Assembly: GCF_032302195.1 (NCBI RefSeq)
Contig: NZ_CP135275.1
Span: forward strand, 1,240,001-1,304,000
DNA length: 64,000 bases
From: Paenibacillus sp. MMS20-IR301
GTDB lineage: Bacteria > Bacillota > Bacilli > Paenibacillales > Paenibacillaceae
Reading direction: 5' to 3'
Of this stretch, positions 34,726 through 43,506 are shown piece after piece. The notes below the pieces were generated by a model. That model worked only from the letters and a program-made list of their open reading frames with translations, was not told the origin of the DNA and searched no databases. Within the stretch, counting starts at the first letter, position 1. Each line of letters begins with the position of its first letter. Position numbers and translations under genes: made by a program.

Positions 34726-35514
34726 TTACTTAATAAAAGGGGCGTAATCGGAATCCGGCGGAACCGCCTGGGCCAGTGTCTGCATATATCCGCTCATTTC
34801 GAGGGTAATTGCTTTCCCGGTCCAATGCTCCGGCAGCAGCTCATCCGGCAGGTACGGGTCGGCCATGAACAGCCCGCTTAATTCCTCCCCCATTTGCAGG
34901 TAGAGCAGGAACAGCAGGAGCGGCTGCTTCGCCTGAAGCGCTTTCTGCATGGCCGGGATGAACTCCTGCTGCAGCCAGAGCGCTTTTGACTTATACAGCC
35001 CTGCAATCTTGCTCAACTCCCAGATCGTTTGGGCTCTCTGCGGCGTAATCGAGCCCTCCAGAAACCGGCCTTGGAGGATGGATACCCGTCCTTCCAGCTC
35101 CAGCTTCTGAATCTGCACGGCTACCTCAGTCTGATAGTTCCAGGGAGAAATGTACACACTGTTATATAAAAGCCCATAGCCAAGCTGCCCGAGCGCCGTG
35201 CGGAACAGATCCCGCTTCTTGCGTTCCGCTTCAGGAACCTCAAGCATGACGACATCCCAGGTATGGTCCCACTGCTCCTGGTAACGGGCGGGCTTGCCGT
35301 TGATCGCTTTAATGTAAGCGAGACCTGCGGCCGTGACCTGATACCATGAACGTGACGGGGAGGTGATATAGCCTTCTTTTTTCAACCGGGACAGGGAGTT
35401 ACGTATATAGGTGGAGGTGTACCCCCGATGCTCATAGATTTCAACAAACTGCTGGGCGCCCATCTGCTCTACCTTGGATAAGAGGAACAGCATGGTTTTC
35501 TCAACGGACAGCAC
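34726..35514 (-). CDS. PaaX-family transcriptional regulator
   Basis: 262 residues. The N-terminal winged helix (GYTSTYIRNSLSRLKKEGYI) is followed by the PaaX central domain (WDHTWDVVMLEVPEAERKKRDLF) and C-terminal helical domain. PaaX represses phenylacetate catabolism in other bacteria; no such genes are nearby, so its target is unknown. It is divergent from the UPF0173 hydrolase gene across ~200 nt, which may hold its operator. Confidence 0.85.
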   Translation of the reverse strand: MLSVEKTMLFLLSKVEQMGAQQFVEIYEHRGYTSTYIRNSLSRLKKEGYITSPSRSWYQVTAAGLAYIKAINGKPARYQEQWDHTWDVVMLEVPEAERKKRDLFRTALGQLGYGLLYNSVYISPWNYQTEVAVQIQKLELEGRVSILQGRFLEGSITPQRAQTIWELSKIAGLYKSKALWLQQEFIPAMQKALQAKQPLLLFLLYLQMGEELSGLFMADPYLPDELLPEHWTGKAITLEMSGYMQTLAQAVPPDSDYAPFIK

Positions 35515-35721
35515 TTCTCTTCACACCTCTCTTGACATTCGGCAGCAATGAATATATCATGAAAACGAACGAACGTATTAAAAATAGTTATAATCTTATT
35601 ATCCCATGAAGTCAACGGACTTCCGGATGGCTTGTTGTCATTGTATCGTAAACTATGTTTTATTGCACGGTTCAAGCGGCTTGGAATTACAGAAACCATC
35701 TGCGAAGAGGAGAGACAAATT

Positions 35722-36411
35722 ATGAAAATCATTTATCACGGCCATTCCTGTGTGCAAATTGAGACGAACGGCAAATCGCTGATCATCGATCCGTTCATTA
35801 GCGGCAACCCGGCGGCTGTCACGAAGGTTGAAGATATTAAGACGGACGCGGTGCTGCTTACGCATGCCCATACCGATCATATTCTGGATGCTGCACCGAT
35901 TGCGATAAGCAACAATGTTCCTGTGGTTGCCACGGTAGAGCTGGCATCTTATATCGGGTGGAAGGGTGCGCAGACCATCGGGATGAACATTGGCGGGACG
36001 GTCGATCTGGGCTTCGCCAAAGCAACGATGATCCATGCATTCCATACCAGCGGCATCACTTTGGACGATGAGCAGCAGATCATATACGGCGGTATGCCTG
36101 CCGGATTCATTATCGAAGCCGAAGGCCGTACGGTGCTGCATGCCGGAGACACGGGACTATTCAGTGACCTGAAGATGTTCGGGGAGCTGTATGAGATTGA
36201 CCTGGCTATCCTGCCGATTGGCGGACATTTCACGATGGGGCCTGAGCACGCGCTGATTGCGGCCAAGTGGCTGGGTGCCAAGCAGGTGCTGCCAATTCAC
36301 TTCAATACGTTCCCGCCGATCCGCCAGGATGCAGGGGCTTTCGTTCAGAAGCTGGAAGATGCGGGCATCCGCGGTGCGGCGCTTGAGTATGGAGAGGCGC
36401 TGGAGCTGTAG
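35722..36411 (+). CDS. UPF0173-type metal-dependent hydrolase (YtkL-like)
   Basis: 229-residue metallo-beta-lactamase-fold protein of normal family length. HGHSCVQIE opens the protein, LTHAHTDHI is the HxHxDH metal motif, and HAGDTGLFSD and PIGGHFTMGP provide later ligands. The ATG at 35722 has AGAGGAGAG upstream; the frame extends further upstream without support. The cellular substrate is not known. Confidence 0.92.
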   Translation: MKIIYHGHSCVQIETNGKSLIIDPFISGNPAAVTKVEDIKTDAVLLTHAHTDHILDAAPIAISNNVPVVATVELASYIGWKGAQTIGMNIGGTVDLGFAKATMIHAFHTSGITLDDEQQIIYGGMPAGFIIEAEGRTVLHAGDTGLFSDLKMFGELYEIDLAILPIGGHFTMGPEHALIAAKWLGAKQVLPIHFNTFPPIRQDAGAFVQKLEDAGIRGAALEYGEALEL

Positions 36412-36447
36412 TGGCAGGCGGGATAACTGAATATCTGTAAAAAAATA

Positions 36448-36488
36448 AAAACGCTTAAGGTACGTTATACGTATCTTAGGCGTTTTTT
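36448..36488 (+). terminator. Terminator after the UPF0173 gene
   Basis: AAAACGCTTAAG-TACGT pairs with ACGTA-CTTAGGCGTTTT, followed by TT. From here to 36695 there is only a 42-codon open frame without a ribosome site, not annotated. Confidence 0.88.
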
Positions 36489-36695
36489 GATGCTTGGTGA
36501 AGGACATAAGTTAGCGTACCTCAAACGAATCAAATCCGTTGAATTAAGATACATTTTTCCGTCTACTGTCGCAGGGTACCAGGACAATATCAGCTATACC
36601 TTAGAACGCGGGGAGTAGAGGCTGTTATGCGTTCAACCATATACAGGACCGCAACCGGCTGGCTTTGATGTATATTTAAAGCGCTCTAGCTCAAA

Positions 36696-36733
36696 AAACC
36701 TCCTATCCCGCTCTGTAAGCGGGTAGGAGGTTT
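36696..36733 (-). terminator. Terminator of the minus-strand hydrolase
   Basis: AAACCTCCT-CCCGCT pairs with AGCGGG-AGGAGGTTT around CTGTA; on the minus strand it is followed by a T-run. Confidence 0.85.
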
Positions 36734-36760
36734 GCGTGTAACAACGGATAATCTGCTATT

Positions 36761-37570
36761 TCACTTGGCGAAGTTAGCCAGCTCGCGGTTGAACCGCTCA
36801 CGTTCGTCATAGAACAAGCCGTGGCCGCTGTTCTCGAAGGGAATCAGCACCGAACCCCGTATCCCCTGATGCTGCGCCTCGGCCAGCGGGAAGTAACACA
36901 CCTGATCATGAATTCCGTGAAGGATGAGCGCGGGAACACAGATTTGCGGGAGATCATCGAATAGCTGCTCGGCGAGCCAGGCTTTGGATACGGCGACTGT
37001 GGCCCAGCTGGCTGCTTCAAGCCCTAACTGGAAGAACCAGTCGGAGAATGGCTCTGACACTTTGTGGTAAAAGAAGATTTCACCGAAATCATGCAGCATC
37101 TTGGGCCGGTCCTGGCCGGTTGCCTGAATGATCTGCTCGATCGCTTCTCTGGTCTGTCCGTAGGGGAAGCCCGGCCGCTGAATCAGACTGGGGGCGGCTG
37201 CAGCGAATAGCGCAAGCTTCGATACACCATATCCGTTATGGCGGGCCATGTAGCGGATAGCTACGGCTCCGCCGGTAGAATGTCCGCACAGTGTAATATC
37301 TTTTAACCCCAACGCACCGATTACACAGCGGATATCATCGGCGAGCCGGTTGTAGTCATATCCGCCTTCTGGTTTATCCGACCGGCCGAAGCCCCGCATA
37401 TCCATCCCGATACATCGGTATCCCAGCGGCACAAGCTGATTGTACTGGTACTCAAACATCTGGTGATTGGCCGGCCAGCCGTGGAGGAACAGAATCGTGC
37501 GGCTGCCGGACGGATTCAGATCATTCACATAAATTTTCACATTGGCTTCAGCTCTAATCCAGTGTTCCAT
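36761..37570 (-). CDS. Alpha/beta hydrolase (haloperoxidase/epoxide hydrolase-like)
   Basis: 269 residues from the ATG at 37570, preceded by GAGGGAAA on the minus strand; the frame runs further upstream to 37684 without a ribosome site. Motifs: oxyanion region FLHGWPANHQMF, DMRGFGRSDKPEGGYDY, nucleophile elbow CGHSTGGAVA, acid in HGIHDQVCYF and catalytic His in NSGHGLFYDE. It fits the haloperoxidase/esterase group. The substrate is unknown. It is a single gene with its own terminator. Confidence 0.88.
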   Translation of the reverse strand: MEHWIRAEANVKIYVNDLNPSGSRTILFLHGWPANHQMFEYQYNQLVPLGYRCIGMDMRGFGRSDKPEGGYDYNRLADDIRCVIGALGLKDITLCGHSTGGAVAIRYMARHNGYGVSKLALFAAAAPSLIQRPGFPYGQTREAIEQIIQATGQDRPKMLHDFGEIFFYHKVSEPFSDWFFQLGLEAASWATVAVSKAWLAEQLFDDLPQICVPALILHGIHDQVCYFPLAEAQHQGIRGSVLIPFENSGHGLFYDERERFNRELANFAK

Positions 37571-37750
37571 TAGATTTCCCTCATTTATCCGTTGATTTGA
37601 CTGCTGGAAACAGTGTATTCGGCGAAAATGGGAAAATGCCTGAAAACGCTTATTGGATAATCCGTATTTGTATGAGATGCTCAACTATGCAGGGCGCTGC
37701 CGCTGCCTGGTTCAACATTACAGCTTGAAGGGAAAGGAATAGATATTGTT

Positions 37751-38611
37751 ATGAGCAATGTACTGAGCGGGATCTGCTGGAAGGGGCAGTCGGCCAGGTG
37801 GGAGGAATTATTGCCTGTGGCTTCTACTGCGGTTATCACCCCGATGAAGGGGGGATTGGAAGCCGAGGTGTACAGAATTACTCTGCCCGAAGCGGAGCTG
37901 GTCCTCAAAATCTGGAACCGGGAGTCAAGGCCTGATATATCCATGCAATACCGGATGCTGGAGCAGCTGCACCTCCGGGGACTGGCGGTATCACAGCCAT
38001 GGGGCTGGGGCGTGGATGAGCTGAACCATAAGGTGCTGCTGACAAGCTTTGACGGTGTTCCTGTGGCGACAGTGGACTCCAGTTTTCTGTTAGAGATGGC
38101 GGATATACTGCTCGATATACATAAGCTGCCGGCCGGTGTTTGTAGTGTCATGAATGTGCCTGTGTATGATTTCACCGATTATTTCTTCTTTGAAATTGCA
38201 GGTCATCCGGAGATCAGGATGCTGGCACGGGAGCTGGCGGATCAGGCGGGAGTTACCCGGCAGCATCTCATTCATGCGGACTACCACCCCGGCAACATTC
38301 TTGAGGCCGAGGGGAAATATACGGTTATCGACTGGACCAATGTACAGCTGGGTGATCCGCGGTATGATATCGCCTGGTCCATTATTCTGATCCGGATCTA
38401 TATCAGCGGGCGTTATGCCGATGGTTATCAGCGAAGATTCTTGGAGCAAAGCGGCTATACGCCGGCAGAGCTGGAGCTGTTCGAAGCCCTGGCCTGCCTG
38501 CGCTGGCTGCAGCTTCACCGGAGCACAGGAATTCCGGTAGAGCGCAATACGATACGAAATGTGCGGAGTATTATTGGAAGAAATGCTTTTTTGCCGGAAG
38601 GGCTGCTCTGA
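37751..38611 (+). CDS. Phosphotransferase-family (APH-like) protein
   Basis: 286 residues with the aminoglycoside phosphotransferase fold. The catalytic loop is LIHADYHPGNIL and the metal-binding stretch is VIDWTNVQLGDPRYDIAW. The N-terminal lobe is shortened (GGLEAEVYRITLPEAELVLKIW). Substrates of such proteins range from choline to antibiotics, and no resistance can be inferred. Only a weak GAAAGGAA lies upstream of the ATG. It is unlinked to the earlier phosphotransferase at 7.4 kb. Confidence 0.82.
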   Translation: MSNVLSGICWKGQSARWEELLPVASTAVITPMKGGLEAEVYRITLPEAELVLKIWNRESRPDISMQYRMLEQLHLRGLAVSQPWGWGVDELNHKVLLTSFDGVPVATVDSSFLLEMADILLDIHKLPAGVCSVMNVPVYDFTDYFFFEIAGHPEIRMLARELADQAGVTRQHLIHADYHPGNILEAEGKYTVIDWTNVQLGDPRYDIAWSIILIRIYISGRYADGYQRRFLEQSGYTPAELELFEALACLRWLQLHRSTGIPVERNTIRNVRSIIGRNAFLPEGLL

Positions 38612-38679
38612 GGGGGAGACGGGGGAGTGCAGTGCTGAGTATGCTTGCATTGCTGGGAAAATGTCAGAGAGATGAACAT

Positions 38680-38714
38680 AAAGAGGAACCGCGGATGTCC
38701 GGCGGTTCCTCTTT
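38680..38714 (+). terminator. Terminator after the phosphotransferase gene
   Basis: AAAGAGGAACCGC pairs with GCGGTTCCTCTTT around a short GATGTCC loop. Confidence 0.85.
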
Positions 38715-38832
38715 ATGTGCTGGATGGTAATAGTAAGCTTAAAGTAGCTGTTGCGATTTCCCGCTTCACTATGATGTGGCGCAGGTAATCTATTACACAA
38801 GCGGGTACGCAGCAAGCCAGCCGGAGAGACTG

Positions 38833-39060
38833 TTATTTGCCTTGGTCCGGGTTCTGTGGTTTCACGCGGGCCGGTCTCGTAACCCAATTGCTGCGGTTCA
38901 TCGGTTTAACCGTATCGATACGCGGATTGGGCTGCTCCTCACGGCTGACAGCCTCTGCCGGAGCCTGATCCTCTGAGGCCGCTTCCGGGGCAACCGGATT
39001 TTTCTTGGACAAACCGGCACCATTATGCTTGCCTCTATTCCATACTCTGTTCTTGCTCAT
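38833..39060 (-). CDS. Small hydrophilic protein of unknown function
   Basis: 75 residues, rich in Pro, Asn, Arg and Glu, with no hydrophobic core and so probably disordered (MSKNRVWNRGKHNGAGLSKK...). GGAGTG lies 5 nt before the ATG on the minus strand. No family was recognised. It is divergent from degV. Coding status rests on the ribosome site and an otherwise empty locus. Confidence 0.5.
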   Translation of the reverse strand: MSKNRVWNRGKHNGAGLSKKNPVAPEAASEDQAPAEAVSREEQPNPRIDTVKPMNRSNWVTRPARVKPQNPDQGK

Positions 39061-39209
39061 GTGTACACTCCATTTCTGTTTGCTTATTCCTAAACCATAT
39101 CATAAGAGAGGCTAAGCACAAAAATTTGATTTTGACAAGTTATAAATTGTACTATTGGTTTCCCGCGAAGCTGACTATACTGGTATAGAATTGAAAGGAG
39201 AGCACCCTG

Positions 39210-40049
39210 ATGCCCATCAAGATTATAACCGATAGCGGTTCAGATTTACCCCCTGAATATGTTAAACAATATGATATTTCAATTGTGCATTTGCCGGTGC
39301 ATTTCGGCCATGAGCTGATGCCTGAGGATACGGATGCGAAGACTTTTTATGCGCGGATGCATGAATCGAAGGAGCTGCCGACTACGGCAAGCCCGAGCCC
39401 GCAGGCTTTCCTGGACAGCTTCAAGCAAGTGGAAGCAGGCACTGACATTCTGGTCATCTGCATGTCCTCCAATATCAGCAGTACTTATCAGACCGCGACG
39501 ATCGCGAAGGAAATGTATGAGGAAGAAGGACATCCTAATACAATTGAAGTTATAGATTCCAAATTTTTCTCCGGCGGCTTGACCCTGATTGTGGCACTGG
39601 CGGCGAAATGGTCGCTGACTGCTGCAAATCTTGCCGAGCTGAAGGATAAAGTTATGCATAAGATTACAGAAACCAATGCCTACTTTACGCTGGATACACT
39701 TGAGAACGTAATCAAGGGCGGACGGCTGAGCCGGATCTCCGGTGCTGTGGCTTCCGTGCTGAATATTAAGCTGCTGCTCAAAATCAGCGAAGAGGGCACC
39801 GTTGAAGTAGTAGAGAAGACCCGGGGCCTGCCGAAGGCACTGACGAATCTGCTGGCCAAGCTGGATCAGAAGCAGTATGACTATGAGCAGGCTGTCATCG
39901 CTATCGTACATAGCAATTGTGAGAAGCTTGCACTGGAGATCAAGGAACGGATTCTGGAGAAGCATCCCTTCAAGGAGGTTCTGCTGTCCACAATGGGACC
40001 TGTCATGGGCACCTATGCCGGCCAGGGCGGAATCGGGGTAGCTTTCTAG
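39210..40049 (+). CDS. DegV-family fatty-acid-binding protein
   Basis: 279 residues, normal for DegV/FakB. It opens with KIITDSGSDLPPEYV; TTASPSPQAF carries the family Ser contact, and GRLSRISGAVASVLNIKLLL is the second signature. FakB proteins present fatty acids to a FakA kinase; whether this one does so is unknown. AAAGGAGAG precedes the ATG. It is monocistronic, with a terminator downstream. Confidence 0.92.
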   Translation: MPIKIITDSGSDLPPEYVKQYDISIVHLPVHFGHELMPEDTDAKTFYARMHESKELPTTASPSPQAFLDSFKQVEAGTDILVICMSSNISSTYQTATIAKEMYEEEGHPNTIEVIDSKFFSGGLTLIVALAAKWSLTAANLAELKDKVMHKITETNAYFTLDTLENVIKGGRLSRISGAVASVLNIKLLLKISEEGTVEVVEKTRGLPKALTNLLAKLDQKQYDYEQAVIAIVHSNCEKLALEIKERILEKHPFKEVLLSTMGPVMGTYAGQGGIGVAF

Positions 40050-40077
40050 GCTGCCTGCAGGTGACAGACATTTAACT

Positions 40078-40112
40078 AAGCCGTATCGGAGAGTTCATGG
40101 GTACGGCTTTTT
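40078..40112 (+). terminator. Terminator after degV
   Basis: AAGCCGTA pairs with TACGGCTT across a 19-nt loop, followed by TTT. Confidence 0.75.
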
Positions 40113-40238
40113 GAGCTGCCTGGGGACCGGAAGCAGCGGCATGATGACCAGGGAGGCTTCCCTGCAGCGGGCTAGGCACCTCGGGATGGGCAGATGCATA
40201 GTATGGAGCAAATCCATTTACACGGAGGTCAAACAACC

Positions 40239-40601
40239 ATGTCGACTTATCCTGCTAATCCGCAAACGGCGGTTATTTATCAGGCAGATCCTGCAGTTGT
40301 CCAGCATCTGCACGGTGTCCGGGATTCTCTGCATCAGTCCTGCAAGCCTTATCTCAATCATAAAGTACAGGTACAGACCATCGACGGAGTGATGCATGAA
40401 GGCACTATTGCCGGCATGGACAGCAAGCATCTCTACCTGACGGTGACAGTAGCTGTGGAAATGGGCCGCGGATACTACAATCCTTACTACAAGCCGTATC
40501 CAGGCTACCCTGGACCGGGATATCCTTACCCGGGTCCGGTCAACAACAACGTGATCCTGCCGCTGGTTCTGTTTGAGCTTCTGGCAATTTCGTTAATCTG
40601 A
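40239..40601 (+). CDS. LSm-like small protein with hydrophobic C-terminal tail (paralogue A)
   Basis: 120 residues from the ATG at 40239, which has GGAGGT upstream. Residues ~45-80 read HKVQVQTIDGVMHEGTIAG then MDSKHLYLTV. This matches the Sm1 pattern of LSm/Hfq-like beta barrels (x-DG-x4-G-x-I-x3-D). A Tyr/Pro/Gly-rich linker (PYYKPYPGYPGPGYPYPGP) and a hydrophobic tail ending LLAISLI follow. The protein at 53.5 kb has the same three-part design. A surface- or membrane-tethered role is inferred; the function is unknown. Confidence 0.65.
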   Translation: MSTYPANPQTAVIYQADPAVVQHLHGVRDSLHQSCKPYLNHKVQVQTIDGVMHEGTIAGMDSKHLYLTVTVAVEMGRGYYNPYYKPYPGYPGPGYPYPGPVNNNVILPLVLFELLAISLI

Positions 40602-40694
40602 GGAAGTCGCGGCAATTTGGTGTGATGCGGCGCTTAGCGATATTCCTGGCCCGGTGAACAAGATGTTTTTGCCGAGAATACCTTGCCTTGGATA

Positions 40695-40740
40695 CAAATA
40701 ACCGGAGCGGTTAAAAATGCCCTCCGGTTATTTGGCTGCG
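40695..40740 (+). terminator. Terminator-like hairpin after paralogue A
   Basis: CAAATAACCGGAG pairs perfectly with CTCCGGTTATTTG across 14 nt; there is no T-run. Confidence 0.6.
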
Positions 40741-40817
40741 TCTTCATCCGCTGAAGATGAGTCCGGCCAATTTTTCACTGATTGGTTTAGTTTCAAGGGA
40801 AAGAAAACTCAGGGATA

Positions 40818-40948
40818 GCTGCATTTAGTACAATTATAAATTGTATAAAGGTGCTTATAAAGCATTTAACTGTAGTCTGTACATCTAAATCCGCAAGAAT
40901 TGGTTAAATCGGTCCATATCTGATAGGTTAGTTGCACTAAATACAGCT
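40818..40948. repeat. Inverted pair of a dispersed intergenic motif
   Basis: GCTGCATTTAGTACAAT (40818-40834) and its near-inverse ATTTAGTGCAACTAA on the minus strand (40928-40948) enclose ~90 nt without a gene. Together they look like a small palindromic element and belong to the CTGCA...TACAACA motif family also seen at 42.9-43.1 and 59.4 kb. Confidence 0.5.
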
Positions 40949-41040
40949 AAAAAGAGGATCGGCAGAAAAATAGGTGTTTTAGTTGTACAATATGCAATTA
41001 TGCGTTAATCCAGTGGTGAAGATCGTTTTGACAGACCAGA

Positions 41041-41071
41041 CCTGAGCAGGACGGGATTATTCCTGTTCAGG
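41041..41071 (-). terminator. Possible terminator of the low-complexity lipoprotein gene
   Basis: CCTGA-CAGGA pairs with TCCTG-TCAGG around CGGGATTAT, ~45 nt beyond the stop. There is no clear T-run. Confidence 0.4.
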
Positions 41072-41116
41072 CAGGTTCTGCAGATATTACGGGTGCATGC
41101 GCTGACAGCGGCTTTC

Positions 41117-42712
41117 TTATTTACCGCCGGGATTGCCGCTGTTGAGGCTTATACTCTCAGCTTCAGTTGTGCCTGATTTGAGAGTGTACTGGATGATGTC
41201 GTCAGCCTTAAGCGCAGACAGGGCGATAACGGTCTCCGTACGCTTGCCATCAGCGAATGTAACCGAGACAAGCTTAGCAGCTGTGGACACCGTAATCACG
41301 GTGGTCTCAGCTGAGAAGCTCATCTGCCCGCCGCCTTGTCCTTGCGGCCTTCCGCCCTCACCGCCAGCCTTGCCGCCTCCGGCGCCCGGCTCGGCGCTGG
41401 GCCGGCCCGCAGGCTCTGCGCCTTGCGGGCCGCCGTCTGCTCCATTCTGCGGAGCAGCAGCTGGCGCTTCGGCTGTGTACAGAGTAATCTTGCTGCCGCT
41501 GATACTCTTGATCTTGCCGAAGCTCATGCCCCCGGCGGCATTCATCCCGCCGCCGCCCTCACCTGCCGCCGGCTTCGCATCCGCCGCAGGCTTCGCACTT
41601 GCGCCTGCGCTGGCGCCAGCCGCAGGCGTACAGCCGGCCGCGGGCTTCGCACCCGCGGCCGGGGTTGCCGCCGGCTTCGCGCTGGCGGCTGCCCCTGGCT
41701 TGTCCGGCGCACCTGCGGATGCGCCGGCACTTCCCGGAGCAGCGCTGCCAGCTGCTCCGCCCCCGGCACCCGCAGGCGCAGCGCCCTGCGGTGCCCCGAC
41801 TGCGGGACCGCCGCCCGTGCCGGCGGCGGGACGTTCGCCTGCCTTGCCGCCCTGCGGCGGGGCAGGCTGTCCGTCCGGGCTGGATTCAGGAGCCGGCTGC
41901 GGCTCCCCGGTGATGCCCGGACTGGAGAGCGGGAGGGGGCTGGCACTGGCCTCCGGCACAGCCGTCAGGTTACCGCCCCCGGTAACAAAAGCCTCCTGCA
42001 GCTCAATACTCGCTGCCACCAGAGTACCAGCATGCAGTGTAACCCGGATGATGTCCCCTGCCTGCAAGTCCGCAAGAGCCGCGTTTCCGGCGCTTGTCCC
42101 GCTTGAGCTTTCTGCTCCGCCCATGCCGGACCGCAGCACAAACTCTGTATCTTCAGCAACTGTAATCACAACAGTTTCATCGCTCCCGCCGATCCCCGCC
42201 GCATCACTTCCACTGCCAATCTGGCTAACCGCCTGATTCTCAGCACCATTCCCGGAAGCACTCGCAGTATCGCCTACACCAGATACAGTAGCATCGCTCC
42301 CGCCGATCCCCGCCGTATCACTCCCGCTGCCAATCTGGCTAACCGCCTGATTCTCAGCACCATTCCCGGAAGCACTCGCAGTATCACCTTCACCAGATAC
42401 AGTAGCATCGCTCCCGCCGATCCCCGCCGTGTAACTAACATTACCGTCCGGGCTAGCTGGCGCATCACTGGCACTGCCATTCTCTGCATAATCCGCTTCA
42501 TCCTCTCCGCCGCCTGACTTAGCCTTATACAGTGTAATTTCATTTCCGCTGATGCTGCTGATTTTACCAATGAAGCTGTGTGCTGTAGCAATTGCCGGAT
42601 CATCCGGACTAGCAACAGGAATGGCCTCTTCCTGTGCATTGCCGCTGCAGCCTGATAAGAGCAGGGCGGAGAGCAGCGTTCCGGTGAGCAGGCTTTTTGT
42701 GAATCTCAACAT
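41117..42712 (-). CDS. Low-complexity lipoprotein with internal tandem repeats
   Basis: About 531 residues from the ATG at 42712 (AGGAGG upstream on the minus strand). The lipobox ends LLSGC with Cys22. Two related beta modules, FIGKISSISGNEITLYKA near the N-terminus and FGKIKSISGSKITLYTAE near the C-terminus, each end in a TVITV...-AGDII/ADDII segment. Between them are a 38-residue unit repeated two to three times (TAGIGGSDATVSG...SQIGSGSD) and a ~150-residue Ala/Pro/Gly/Lys stretch that is surely disordered. It is probably an envelope lipoprotein with a spacer. The antisense strand is also open over 1.1 kb, only because of GC-rich codons. Confidence 0.8.
   Translation of the reverse strand: MLRFTKSLLTGTLLSALLLSGCSGNAQEEAIPVASPDDPAIATAHSFIGKISSISGNEITLYKAKSGGGEDEADYAENGSASDAPASPDGNVSYTAGIGGSDATVSGEGDTASASGNGAENQAVSQIGSGSDTAGIGGSDATVSGVGDTASASGNGAENQAVSQIGSGSDAAGIGGSDETVVITVAEDTEFVLRSGMGGAESSSGTSAGNAALADLQAGDIIRVTLHAGTLVAASIELQEAFVTGGGNLTAVPEASASPLPLSSPGITGEPQPAPESSPDGQPAPPQGGKAGERPAAGTGGGPAVGAPQGAAPAGAGGGAAGSAAPGSAGASAGAPDKPGAAASAKPAATPAAGAKPAAGCTPAAGASAGASAKPAADAKPAAGEGGGGMNAAGGMSFGKIKSISGSKITLYTAEAPAAAPQNGADGGPQGAEPAGRPSAEPGAGGGKAGGEGGRPQGQGGGQMSFSAETTVITVSTAAKLVSVTFADGKRTETVIALSALKADDIIQYTLKSGTTEAESISLNSGNPGGK
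42179..42430. repeat. 114-bp tandem repeat inside the lipoprotein gene
   Basis: The string CGCTCCCGCCGATCCCCGCCG recurs at 42181, 42295 and 42409, exactly 114 bp apart, giving two full units and part of a third. The unit is a multiple of three, so the repeat number can change without frameshift. Confidence 0.85.
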
Positions 42713-42917
42713 GATTCTGATCCTCCTAATCAAGGTATGAGCTTTTGCTTTGCCGGCAAGTCCTCAGTACGATCCGCTATTGAAATCCAGCTGTAGTCCG
42801 GCAGGCAAAGGGTCTGAGATAATATAGCAGCAGTACCTGAAAGAAAGATGAAAACTTTACCTTTTTTATTGTTGCTGAGATTGATATTAATCGTTAAGCT
42901 CCAGGTTTTTCACCAAT

Positions 42918-43094
42918 CCTGCACAAATTACAACATAATTCTCCGAATTCACGCTAAAATCGAAAAATGTTGTACAAAAGGCAGCATTCTGTCTGTTCTC
43001 GGCAGATTTTTGGAGCGGATTTTGTATTTTCTACAACAATCCACATATTGACCGGGTTACTTAAGAATCAAAGCTGCATTTCCTGCAACATTTC
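42918..43094. repeat. Cluster of the dispersed CTGCA...TACAACA motif
   Basis: Four copies lie in a gene-free region: CCTGCACAAATTACAACAT (42918), GCTGCCTTTTGTACAACATT on the minus strand (42962-42985), TGTATTTTCTACAACAA (43022) and GCTGCATTTCCTGCAACATT (43073). The rest of 42734-43180 holds nothing else recognisable. Confidence 0.55.
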
Positions 43095-43180
43095 AACCGG
43101 CACGACCAGCAAAGACCCAGCTTGTCAGCGTGCACAATCATACGGCATGGTTCATCCGCTGAAAAGAAACAAAACACAAA

Positions 43181-43210
43181 AACACCGCCCGCTGATTCAG
43201 CGGACGGTGT
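43181..43210 (-). terminator. Terminator of the DUF2653 operon
   Basis: AACACCG-CCGCTG pairs with CAGCGG-CGGTGT around ATT; the minus strand continues into a T-rich run. Confidence 0.82.
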
Positions 43211-43218
43211 ATTCATTG

Positions 43219-43506
43219 CTAGGCGGTAACAACTGCAGTAATCTCTTCATCCAGCTCGAGACGCACATCTTCACGGTAAGCGCGGATGCCGTATTCGCTG
43301 TGCATGTACTGCAGAATGGCTTCAATCAGGTTGGATTCCACCAGAAACTGGCTGCGGCCCTGGATCCAGACCTCTGCGGTATAACCGGTGTCTTCATCCC
43401 AGCTGAGCTCGACCTGGACCTCTTCAACCCGGACAGCTTTGCGCTGCGCCATATGCAGGCAGACCGCATTAATGATCTCATCCATGCTGAGAACGGTGGT
43501 ACCCAT
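43219..43506 (-). CDS. DUF2653 (YxcD-like) protein
   Basis: 95 residues (MDEIINAVCLHMAQRKAVRV then DTGYTAEVWIQGRSQFLVE), matching the small DUF2653/YxcD family of Bacillales. It is soluble, with no catalytic motif. Its ATG overlaps the stop of the upstream membrane-protein gene (TGATG), so the two are co-translated. The function is unknown. Confidence 0.78.
   Translation of the reverse strand: MGTTVLSMDEIINAVCLHMAQRKAVRVEEVQVELSWDEDTGYTAEVWIQGRSQFLVESNLIEAILQYMHSEYGIRAYREDVRLELDEEITAVVTA

Noticed and set aside
36490..36618. 42-codon open frame after the UPF0173 gene
   Set aside because: It starts at the end of a terminator T-run with no ribosome site; no homology impression.
41133..42236. 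Long plus-strand open frame of 367 codons opposite the lipoprotein gene
   Set aside because: Its sequence is an Ala/Pro/Ser/Arg mirror of the GC-rich low-complexity lipoprotein. The minus strand has lipobox, ribosome site and repeated domains.
42848..43051. 67-codon hydrophobic open frame in the repeat-rich intergenic region
   Set aside because: There is no ribosome site and it crosses several copies of the dispersed motif.
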